NCBI GenBank assembly: GCA_004352715.1 | Contig: SCFE01000115.1 | Coordinates: 881,042 to 945,041 of the forward strand | Origin: Hofstenia miamia | Lineage: Eukaryota; Xenacoelomorpha; Acoela | Direction: 5' to 3' | Length of the DNA stretch: 64,000 bases | Shown here: one piece after another, positions 1 through 9,673 of the stretch | Numbering within the stretch: the first letter of the stretch is position 1 | Layout: each line of letters starts with the position of its first letter | Notes under the pieces: model-generated | The model's database searches: none | What the model saw: the letters and a program-made list of their open reading frames with translations, nothing else | What the model was told of the DNA's origin: nothing | Made by a program: the position numbers and the translations under genes

Positions 1-222
1 TGGCCACCAAGTTCTGCTGATCTTTCTCCAATCGAAAATGTGTGGCAGATATTGAAAAATGAAGTTGAGAAGAAAAATCCGAAAAATATATCCGATTTAA
101 AAGAAAAAATCCAAGAAAGTCAACACATTTTGACATCTGAAATGAAGTCCAATTTAATGAAATCAGCTTCAGTTTGTTTGAATGAAGTTATTTCTACAGG
201 AGGAAAACAAATTAGACTTTGA
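1..222 (+). pseudogene. Tc1/mariner transposase C-terminal fragment
   Basis: The frame is open from the first base to the TGA at 220-222. It opens with a WPPSSADLSPIENVW stretch, the region around the last catalytic acidic residue of Tc1/mariner DDE transposases (usual form SPDLNPIENxW). The N-terminal DNA-binding and first catalytic parts lie beyond the left edge, so it cannot be said whether the copy is intact. The expected third catalytic residue falls in AD rather than PD, and the tail is lysine-rich, as in the family. The DDE assignment is family knowledge; whether the copy is active is unknown. Confidence 0.8.
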
Positions 223-576
223 TGCTTTTTACTTATAGTCCTTTAATGTATCTTTAAAATCTTACCTTTCTTGAGTTGTTACGTTCAGTAGTTCAAAAGT
301 AATATGCCTTTTTTCTAGTCTCATTTTTTTTGCAGCCAACTATAGAAGGTTTTAATTATTCTTCCACGACGGTGACTACTTTGTTCAATAACTTGGAGGA
401 GAAAGTTAGATGATTCTTGCAAAAACTTTAGGGGATCACACTTATAAAGGTTTTCCTCCATTCTATTTGCTTGTTGATTAACATAGCGGGTGTCTTCAAA
501 ATAATTTTTAAATCTCTGAACACGTGTATGAACTAGGGCTTATTGCAGATAGTTCGATATCGAATATATTGGATAT

Positions 577-613
<37 letters not shown>

Positions 614-1147
614 AGAGAGGGAGAGGGAGGGAGAGAGAGTTCTGGCCTGTATGGGTTTGTGTGAGAAGCATAGCATGCACTTAGTCGCATTATTTTTATA
701 TGGTTTGAATGCGGATCAAAATTGGGATTTGAACTGTTGAACCTTTTTAAGCAATCTGTGTTTTAGTGTAAGTTACAACCATAATTATTAGATGTCAGCG
801 AAAGTTGATGATAATTTCTTATTCCTACCGAAAATTCACAAGGAAATATATCAATTCTAATACTGTTTAGCAGCAGTGAAAAATAATAATAAAGCAAATT
901 CAAAAAATGCAACTTCATCCTTATTATATTTATTAATTCATTCAATACTGAAATGACATCAAATTTCCAAGAATGCAAATGTTAAAGCTTTGCTTTGTAG
1001 TGGAAATATAAAATATTAAATCGAAATTCAAAATGTAATGCTAATATTTTTTCTATATGCTACGCATTGCTCTATGGTAACTGGCATACTTGGTTTTAAT
1101 AATGATTTTTATAATTATTAAGGTAGATACAAGTAAGGTACACTTAC
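223..1147. other. Non-coding stretch with TA and GA simple repeats
   Basis: No supportable gene. A (TA)n run lies at about 579-610 and passes directly into a GA-rich tract at 611-640. The second transmembrane segment of the channel encoded just to the right (on the minus strand) would be expected in a downstream exon on this side, but no frame with the typical glycine-rich DEG/ENaC TM2 signature was recognised here. Confidence 0.6.
579..640. repeat. (TA)n followed by GA-rich simple repeat
   Basis: About 32 bp of alternating TA, then a GAGA/GGGA purine tract. A compound microsatellite. Confidence 0.9.
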
Positions 1148-2602
1148 CAAATTTTGAACTAATCTGATGGATTCAGTAGTATTTTCACTTTTAATGTTCT
1201 GGTACAATTTATTTGTGAAGTCTTTTAATGGAGATTTATTCTCTGGGAATAAATAATTTAATTCTTCCATTCTATACAGCAATCTTTCCAATAAATATGG
1301 AATGTACTCTTCTGTGGGCCAAGACATATAATCTGATTTCCATTCGTACTCATCTTCAACGCATTGTTTACGACATGGACAGTTTAACTTACGATTTACA
1401 AGGTTTTCTTGAACTTCTCGATAGGACATATAAGAGTTTTGCCTTGCAAGGCGTTGTGTTCCATTCCACATGTTACAAAAGGTTATATTAAGTTCTTCAG
1501 ATAGCATAAAATCATCAGTGCATTCAGCCATGGTAATTAAATATTTCTGGAAGCAAAGCTCTTTGCAGTATTCAAAGGAGTACTTGGTATTGCGAAAGAT
1601 TGAAGGAAGCAAGACATCTTCTGGATAATTTGACATACAATCGCTATATGGATGCATAGGATACACAGTCTTATGCTCCTTCAATGAAATCCTCGTTCGT
1701 GATCCAGGATAAATTGGAATGGGATTTCTTCTTAAAACTGGGATATAATCTAATGCATGGACCGACAGTTCTGCATTTGAGGTAGGAGCAAAAAGTCCAA
1801 CATTTTCGTCAACATCAAGGAAAATTGCAAATCTAATTGAATACTTAGAACCTGTGCCGATAGCAAGCCTTTCTGTATTCTTGTAATCACAAAGTTCCCC
1901 AACTCTTGAGATGTCAAACTGAAAACACATGCCTTTGAAAGTGGGAACAGATACAACTAAGGGCATTGTTGGATTAATCCATGCTCCAGTATAATCAAAG
2001 TCATTAATGAAGAAGTTTGTAATAAACGTTGTAAGTTCGGTTCCATAGCGTACAATCTCTTCTTCCTTAAACAATATCGTGTTATATGGATTGATTTTAT
2101 CATGAATGTCAAACAAAGCTAAATATTTGTTATTTGTGCAAGTGGATTCATCAGAATGATCTGGACATTCTGAGTTGTTATTGCATAGTAAGTGTTTTGA
2201 AATGCATGTTTTACCGTCGTTGCAAAGCCATTCAAATATACTACAACTTGAATCAGTAAAATTTGTTATAATATGTTGAAATTGAGCATCGTCTATGCCG
2301 GCCAAATCAGAGTTGTTTTCCAAATTTCGCTTTTTTACTGGAGAAGCATCGCATATTGAGATTAGAGGCCAATTCGCCATTTCTCTGTCTATGACATCTA
2401 TATCAACAACAACATCATGACGGATGTATTTTCTTACTAGTGGCTCCATTTGCAAAACGAATATAAATATGCTGAAAAGGTAGACTAATATCCATAAAAC
2501 TTTGGTGACGTTGAAAGACGCTTCGCCTACTTGTGGGAGAGCACTATAATAGAAGCTACTTGCTACATTTTTTGCGTGCTTTGTTGGTTTAGATTCCGCC
2601 AT
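1148..2602 (-). CDS. DEG/ENaC (amiloride-sensitive sodium channel family) subunit with LDLa module, large partial exon
   Basis: Open for 485 codons from the ATG at 2602-2600 (AGTGATGGCGG context; an in-frame ATG at 2668 is also possible) to a GTAAGT donor directly left of 1148. Residues about 34-51 form the first transmembrane helix, followed by a PLISICDAS segment like the post-TM1 FPAVTIC motif. Residues 120-155 form an LDL-receptor class A module with six cysteines and a CPDHSDESTC calcium-site end. Beyond it lie typical extracellular landmarks: a GSRTRISL strand, a YPMHPYSDC loop, paired cysteines, and CPCRKQC followed by YEWKSDYMSWP. DEG/ENaC subunits form trimeric plasma-membrane cation channels. 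The exon stops before TM2, so the gene continues left beyond what I can identify. An LDLa insertion soon after TM1 is not part of the standard ENaC/ASIC/PPK architecture. No frameshift is seen, so this is probably a live gene. Confidence 0.88.
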
Positions 2603-2668
2603 CACTTGCAAAAATAAGCCGGTATTTACATGGTTAGTGTAATTTGATCTTCCAGATCTGTAAACCAA

Positions 2669-4251
2669 TCATATGATAGAAATTGTTTTAAAAGCGCGTC
2701 ATGCAAACACTTTCAAAATCGATTTTCTGAATTTCGAATTAAGTTTATTGCATAACTGATTTTTTAAATACATTGTACACTCAAGACCGCTTAAAGGCGG
2801 CCTTGGTACACTATCTTTTAACCTGTTGTTAATTGTAATTGTTTGTATTACTGACTAAATTGTTTTTAGCAAAATCAAGAATAGTTGGTTCAACAGGACT
2901 TTGAATCTAAATCAGAAACGTTATCATTTTAGTGCACTGTAAAGCCAATTGCTACACAATTATTGATATAATCAATACTTAAAAAAGAACTTCCAAATTT
3001 TTATATTAGTAATTCAAAATAAATATGAATATATGTTATGCTATTGCAACAATTATAAAATTTGCCTTTCAATGTTTGTTTGAATACATTTTTAATTTTT
3101 ACAACATTTTTGTCATTGGGGAATAAAATTATTACTCCTAATATTGAAAAACGATATTTATATAAAAATGGATTTCATACTCATGTAGTTGAAGTAGTGT
3201 TGTTATTTATTGATTGAAGAGAAATCATATTTATTCCTAACCGATGTTTTTCATATCCAAAAGAGCATGATAAAAAGTGCAGAAGCATTGCCATTTTTGC
3301 CCACAATCTGCCTGCAAATCTTGTAATACGATTAATTGTACTAATATAATGCAAAATAAATTATATAATCATTGATAGTTTGTTATATACACAAATCATT
3401 TTGGGTACAAACAGTGGTGTAGCTAACGGGGTATGGGGTTCTGCGTTCTGTATACCCTTCCCCATCAAACATGGACAAAATTTCCGCATTTTTTATAATG
3501 TTTAGACCGTTTATGCATTTTTTTGTACGATTGAGAGTACTTGGAATAATTTTAGTTGTCTTAGAAAATTTCATTGAAAATTTGGAATGTCAATAACTAG
3601 GTCACACAAAATGTGAATTTTGGTAAAATATAATCTCGGTGTTATTCTTATTCAATAAAGATTTTTCATTTTATATATCCTAGAATACCTCACATGCTAA
3701 TTTAATGGTGAAATTCTACTTTTTTCATTTTTAAGGCAAGAAGGGTTTTTTTATTTTGAGATGCCTCAAAATGTAAGCGTATAAATCTTAAGATCCCAAT
3801 ACCATTTTTTGTCCAGCAACGTTGAATTTTGGTAGAATTTGTAATGAACACTTTACGCATTGAATTTGTAACCGAAGTTCAACCAAATTTAAGAGTCAGA
3901 GCAAATTTATTGCGCATTATATGTATACAAGATCTATAAACTAACACATGACAAAAGAAAATAAACATGAACAAATTACTACAAATTAATATGTACAATA
4001 TATAATAATATAGTCAATGTTTGAGTGTATGCAAGAGCACATATTCAAAGGAATTTAAGAATAATTTATGCAAAATTTCAGCACTCAAAATTTGTAAAAC
4101 TCCCTTTAACTTTATAGTCTTTTAGCTTCAAAAAATTGAAATCCTAAATTTCCTGAGAAAAGGCAAGCAAACAAAAGTGATCAATTATTATAAAAAATGT
4201 TATGTAATTGTTGTGTTCATATTTCAGGTAGTTAGCGTAGGACTTCAATGA
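2669..4251. other. Intergenic or intronic AT-rich stretch, no gene seen
   Basis: No coding frame supported on either strand. A short GC hairpin (CCGCTTAAAGGCGG) lies near 2788. From about 3410 a segment beginning CAGTGGTGTAGCTAACGGGG resembles a hAT terminus (many start CAGTGGCGTAGC), but no partner end was found. Much of the rest is low-complexity AT. Confidence 0.55.
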
Positions 4252-4640
4252 ATGCGATCTCCAATTAGAATACTTGATATTGCACAATTTTGCTGCAAAC
4301 ATTGTGTGTATTTTGTTGATTGCAGTAATCGTGCTAAGCATATTGAAAGCAAAAAACTCAAGCTCAAATGGAGCTTTCAAGAAGGAATAGGCAAACTTAT
4401 CTCGACACAGGTTCCAATAGTGAATCCAATGAGTTTTACACAGACATGGCGAGATCACTAGTAAGAATGAACATTCCTTTATATACGTGCGATCATCCAG
4501 ATATGAAGTATTTAATGGGGAATTATGCAAAATTACAAACACCATCGAGCTCGACACTTCGGAAAATTTATGTAGAGAAGCAGTATGACGAGCAAATAGA
4601 TTTAATATGTAATTCAGTTATTGGGAAAGACATCTAACCG
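4252..4640 (+). pseudogene. CGGBP1/hAT-like transposase N-terminal remnant, frameshifted
   Basis: One frame (4252-4461) reads FCCKHCVYF...HIESKK, a degraded C2H2/BED-like finger. A second frame (4368-4637) carries FYTDMARSLV..NIPLYT..HPDMKYLMGNY...SSSTLRKIYV, which resembles the region after the finger in CGGBP1-type, hAT-derived proteins (NIPL...P.F..FL..Y....P..STLRK.YV). The two halves overlap in different frames, so there is at least one frameshift, and a TAA follows at 4635. A MITE is inserted 30 bp further on. Assignment is by motif pattern only. It could derive from a hAT transposon or from a retrocopy of a domesticated gene. Confidence 0.6.
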
Positions 4641-4670
4641 GTATCTGCGTTGGAACATTGGAAAACGCTA

Positions 4671-5088
4671 ATGACAAGCAGGGTTGTATGAAAATATATT
4701 TAAATATATTTTTTGCAAAAAATAAAATATATTTTTCTTGCCAATAAAAAAATAAATATATTAAATATATTATCTGATATTTTTAATAAAATATATATTT
4801 TATCGCTGTGGCTGACTGGTTGAGTGAAGTCACGCTATGCGAAGCTCATCTTGTTTGCTTACATTGCTTAGCTGCTTTATAGAATATTATGCACAGGGTG
4901 TCAGTGCATATATAAGCAGTGTGTACCAGCACGGTACTGCACAATAATATACTCACGGTTTTCATAAAATTAAAATTATTGTCAGAAAAAAATAAATATA
5001 GTTCATTGTTCACGTTGAAAAATAAATATATATATTTATTGCCAATATATGTATATAAAATATATTTTCACATAACCCTGATGACAAG
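4671..5088. mobile_element. 402-bp hAT-type MITE with perfect 8-bp target site duplication
   Basis: The element spans 4679-5080. Its ends are inverted repeats beginning CAGGGTT (left CAGGGTTGTATGAAAATATA, right the complement of the same motif with two changes near the tip). It is flanked on both sides by the identical octamer ATGACAAG (4671-4678 and 5081-5088). Eight-base duplications and CAGGG-type termini are hAT hallmarks. The interior is AT-rich, non-coding and full of TATATTT. It interrupts the CGGBP1/hAT-like remnant. The intact duplication argues for a fairly recent insertion. Confidence 0.9.
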
Positions 5089-5110
5089 GCACCAGTATTA
5101 TACGACTTAG

Positions 5111-7798
5111 CAGTGGCGTCGTTAGAGGGGGGCCGTGGCCCCCCTAAAAATTTGCTGGCCCCCCAAGTACTGAGGATGGGATAGATATAATAATATATAT
5201 GAGCCTGCGAAAATATTCTGATGTATAATAATATATGTTATTGCTATATGCTATTAATTATTAAAGCCTAATAGAATATATGCATTCACCTATTTGAATC
5301 TTGAATAATTTCCGCATATATAAATAGATTTACATGACGAATGAGTAATCTACACGTGAATATAATATTTAACAAAACTCTACAAATTATTTAACTTTCT
5401 GAGCGGGAAAAAGGCCTACTTATTAATTTTGCAACGATCATCCAGGGGCTTGAAGTTATACGTGGAAGTGCTAAATATAATAATTAATACTGCAATATGA
5501 TTGGCTGTAATGTTAATTAAACACATTGCTATAACCTTTTTAATAATGATTTTCTAAAACGTTACGTGATGGATATATTTTTGAAAAGGAAAGACCCTCC
5601 CATTAGTTCCAATTCGTTGTCGCCTCAACCAAAAACTAAGCCGAGAATGACAGATATAGCAATTTCACGTGATGATGAGCCAGTGCAGCCGTTATTATCT
5701 AAATATGCTCCAAAGGAATATGGTTCGAGGACTAGAGACTTTCAACCTAGTTGGTTCAAGACTTTTCCATGGCTGGAATTTTCACAGATTAATAAAGCTG
5801 CATACTGTTTTGCTTGTCGCTTTTTTAAACCAACTTTGAATAGTGAAAATGAATACGTTTTTGTTAATGTTGGATTTTCGAACTGGAAAAACGCCATGGA
5901 ACACAACAAAGGACTACATCAACACTGCCAATCACAGAGCCACAAATCTTTTGGCACGATTGCTCACAAAATTGATGACAGTTTTGCAGCAGAAATAAAA
6001 AAGAATCGTGCTTATATGACGGAAATCATTTCCGTTTTAAAGTTTTTTGGGGGACAAGGCGTTACGAGGTCATAAGGAAAACGAAGGTTCTTCAAATCGG
6101 GGAAATTTCTTGGAACTCTGTGAATTGCTATCGGGATACTCACCTGTACTAAACGAAAGATTACATGGATGTAAAAACGCGAAGTACACACACCCGTCAA
6201 TTCAAAATGAGCTCATTAATTCGATGTCAACTCTCATCACTGATAACATTGTTGAATGTGTAAAACAAGCTGGTTATTTCGCACTAATTGCTGATGAATC
6301 CAAGGACGTCTCTCATAAGGAACACATTTCCATTGTAATTCGATTTGTACATAAGTTTAAGGTTCGCGAGGAATTTCTCTCATTGACTTACGCTGAGAAA
6401 CTCAATGCGAATGCGCTCTTCAATTACATTACCCAAAAGCTTTGCTCCTTACATATTGACTTGAACAGATGCATAGCACAATGCTGTGATGGTGCATCTG
6501 TGATGAGCGGCCATTTAAATGGTGTTGAAAAGCTTATCCGTGAAAAAGTTAGTAGTGCTGTCTATGTGCACTGTCATGCAAATAAGTTGAATCTCGCAAT
6601 TGTTGATACAACTAGAGGTATTGTGATTCTGGATAGAATGTATCGTTTATTGGAAGAAATGTATGTGTTTATGAGCTCAAGCGTTCCTCATGCAACGTTC
6701 ATTAAAGTACAACACGAACTGCGTCCGTCATTGCCAACAGTAGAATTGAAGCAGCTTTCAGACACACGCTGGGCATGCAGATAAGATTCTGTTAAACCAG
6801 TTCTGTCAAACATTGACGTCACTATTGCTACATTAAGGAAGATATATGATGAAGCTGGCTATTGTGGATCTAAGGCTGAAAGCATATTGGTTCGAATTAA
6901 TGTTGGTTTTATATTGAATCTGGAACTATTGAAAGAGATTATGGCCCATGTTGCTGGACTTTCACAACTTCTGGAAAGTGCCACCATCGATTTTTATTCG
7001 GCCAATTTAATTATTGCAGGTATTCTTGAATTGTATAAAGAGTTTCGATGTCAAGAGTTTGCGTAGAAACTGTTCAACAAGCCAACAGAAATTGCAAAAC
7101 GTTGTGGCATCGCAGGAAGATCCTTATCGGAGGATAACTTCAGAGTGAACTTCATGTTCTGTGCAATTGACCGCATCTCGAATGAACTCACTGAACGATT
7201 TTCTAATCCTACATGTATGGCTATATTTTCAGGACTAGCAAGTCTAGACCCGACATCAAACAGATTTTTGGATTTTGAGACTATGGAGAAGTTTGCTGAG
7301 CTATATTTAGAGCATGTTTGTAAAGACGTCTTGGAAGTGGAGTCGAAAACATGCGCCAAATTTTTGAAAAGGGCTGAGCAAGAACCAAGAAGTTTATCTG
7401 AATTGGCAGAATTATTGTTTCCGCATAGGAAGGTTTTCAATTCTTTGCACAAATTAATCACTATTGCACTAACTCTACTGGTAACTTCAACTACAGCAGA
7501 GCAATCTTTCAGCGTAATGAAAAGAATAAAGACTTACTTGCGCAACAGCATGGCTGATGACCGCCTATCAGATTTGGTTTGTTTCATGTTTACAATGATG
7601 AGCTAAAGAAACTGGATGGAGACTTTATCATAGACAACTTTATTAAGCAACACGGAAACACGAGAATTAGATTGTGCTGAATTATAAGTGTTCTACCTTT
7701 CTTGTACATATGACAATATATATTTTGTTTTTTCTTTTTTTTGCCCGACCTGCGAAACATATGGCCCCCCTAATTATGAAATTTTGGCGACGCTCCTG
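5111..7798 (+). mobile_element. hAT superfamily transposon, 2.7 kb, decayed
   Basis: Left end CAGTGGCGTCGTTAG and right end GGCGACGCTCCTG form short imperfect terminal inverted repeats (9 of the first 11 bases match), each followed inward by a run of Gs or Cs. The left subterminal region also has a GGGGGGCC/GGCCCCCC hairpin at 5127-5144. The interior carries a hAT transposase pseudogene on the plus strand. No matching 8-bp target duplication was found: the left flank octamer is CGACTTAG and the right is GTTGGCAA. This suggests decay or rearrangement at one edge. Confidence 0.8.
5569..7605 (+). pseudogene. hAT transposase (ZMYM1/TTF-zinc-finger type) with one frameshift and two stops
   Basis: Starts at the ATG at 5569. 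Residues about 55-135 form a TTF-type zinc finger (WFKTFPWLEFS...AYCFACRFF...GFSNWKNA...H). The frame breaks near 6055-6062, where FFGGQ continues as ALRGHKENEGSSNRGNFLELCELL in frame +2. Catalytic-core landmarks follow: LIADESKD, CCDGASVMSG and CHANKLNLA. A TAA at 6781-6783 follows DTRWACR, and a TAG occurs near 7063. The last segment (7145-7605) ends with the hAT dimerisation region TTAEQSFSVMKRIKTYLRNSM. Such proteins cut and paste hAT DNA elements. Three inactivating lesions mean this copy cannot make a full transposase, though the core is well kept. Confidence 0.88.
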
Positions 7799-8560
7799 GT
7801 TGGCAACCCAATTCCAAAGTCACAATTGATTACTGATAAAGGGAAGGCAACTGTACACATAAACACAATAAACAGTTACAAACAAGGCACATGATCAAAC
7901 TGCAAAACCCCAATTGTGGAATGACAATTGAGTCCTATCAGTGGGGACCAACTGCGAATGCAGAAAGCAAAAGATCAAAATGGACAAGTAATGATATATG
8001 TGCATAAAGGAATAAACTCTAAGCATATATTGATTCCACTAATAATATGCAACATACAGAATGGAAAATCCCATATATGTATTTTTAATTGAAACAAATC
8101 AAGTTGTGAACCTTAGGAGAAAAAAACCAGATTATATGCCACACCCATTACAAGTAAATTGTTACAGAATGTAACACTGATTGCAATGATTGAGAAAGAG
8201 GGGTAAGTGGGGAAAATAACTAATATAAAAAAGGGAAATTATACGCACCTTGATGATATACAATTTGCCAAATTCAATAAATTGCTACAAATAAATAGTA
8301 ATGTCTTCAGCTTCAGTGAAATAAATGTTGGTAAGGCAATCAGTGAACCACAGAAAATCATCACAAGTCATGATGAGGAGGAGAAACATGAAATCAGAAT
8401 ATTATTAAGTGATCAAAGAATTACAGGACAATGAGATTATTCAATCAAGTGAAAGTCCTTACACATCACCTACAGTATTTGTAAAGCAATTTATGAAATT
8501 TTGGCTATGCATTCATTAGAGATTAGCATGGTTTTGTAAAACATTTTTCACAACAAAGAA
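7799..8560 (+). pseudogene. Ty3/gypsy-like pol remnant, start of reverse transcriptase
   Basis: A frame at 8207-8434 runs into the region just before the reverse transcriptase core. After a +1 shift near 8402 it continues as VIKELQDNEIIQ, SSESPYTSP and TVFVK, the canonical opening of Ty3/gypsy reverse transcriptase (I.PS.SP.SSP.V.V.KK). The sequence then degrades. Upstream, 7799-7895 has a short open frame of unclear origin. No LTRs were recognised. An old, truncated LTR-retrotransposon fragment. Confidence 0.72.
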
Positions 8561-9296
8561 CAAACCTTGGCCACTAACTACTGCAATACTGTGTTTTTTA
8601 CTGCAAACCACCACAATAAATGAAATTTTACCACAGTATAGTGCAATGAAGCACATTTATAACTTTTTATGAAAAAATAGATATTTTTGAATTGTTTTTT
8701 AAATTATGGATCATCCATAGAAAATTTTAACGAACATTTCTTTGGGTGTTTTGTTAAATTGTCCAATTTTATTAGAGTAGTAACCAATTTTCCATGAAAT
8801 ATACAAAAACTACTATTAGTATTTTGTATGTGAGATCTATTAATTTTTCTTCAGAGATTTTTTTTTTGAGAGGTATTTAGAGATTTTAAAACATATTATC
8901 TGTATAGCTTTAATGCTGTTATGTTTTAATTATATTACTAACCACCACAATTTTGCAAATCACAGCTGAGGTACACAACACCACACCACAATCTGTGGTA
9001 TTCCACAACATTACTACACCACACTCATCTCTAGTATAGAATTTTGCAAACTCAATGAAACAACTAAAATACAAATATCTTCTTCCTAGAATAGAGGATA
9101 TACTATAGGATGCTGCAAAAATAAATTCTTCACAATTCTAGACCTCTAAAAAGCATACTAGTCCTGATATGAGAGGAAGATATTTAGAAAACAATATTTA
9201 CAACACATGAATGGGTGTACAATGCTTTTGGATTTTGTAATGCCTGGCAACTTTTCAAATATATATTACAAAAGTGCTAAGTGGTGAAAAAGGTGC
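8561..9296. other. Non-coding stretch with CCAC/GTGG-rich repeat
   Basis: No gene. Between about 8570 and 9040 the words CCACTA, ACCACCACAAT and CACACCACAATC recur on the plus strand at both ends of a 450-bp AT-rich block. This is suggestive of a degenerate non-autonomous DNA element, but clear inverted termini were not established. Confidence 0.4.
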
Positions 9297-9299
9297 ATA

Positions 9300-9373
<74 letters not shown>
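9297..9373. repeat. (TA)n microsatellite
   Basis: About 77 bp of nearly pure AT/TA alternation, ending 24 bp before the splice acceptor of the first recognised DmX-like exon. Confidence 0.95.
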
Positions 9374-9378
<5 letters not shown>

Positions 9379-9397
9379 GAGATTATTGTAATTTTAG

Positions 9398-9673
9398 GTA
9401 CCTGGTAGTGACAATGAATTTTCATTGGTAGTAAAGGTTTTTGAAAGTGAAAGCAGCGGAGGTGAACAGTGGAGAATTGAGGATACTCTTAATGTAGACC
9501 ATTTGAAGAGTCCTCGTAGATTTATTTGCTCTAAGCAATTGCGCGATGAACACCGGGCACGTTCACGAAGAACTAACTCTTCAGCGATGTCTGTTGAGCT
9601 GAATCGGAATGCGTCTTTTTATAAACGAACGAATGTATCGCATACCGAAGACTGTATCAGTGTCATTCAAAAG
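9398..9673 (+). CDS. DMXL: DMXL exon a (first recognised)
   Basis: Acceptor ATTTTAG at 9391-9397 and donor AAG|GTATTC after 9673; phase 0 at both ends, 92 codons. It reads VPGSDNEFSLVVKVFESES, then EQWRIEDTLNVD and an Arg-rich stretch. Family similarity is weaker here than downstream; membership rests on the phase-0 join to the next exon and on position. Confidence 0.7.

Noticed and set aside
5103-7806. 8-bp target duplication for the 2.7-kb hAT element
   Set aside because: The flanking octamers CGACTTAG and GTTGGCAA do not match, so no duplication is claimed.
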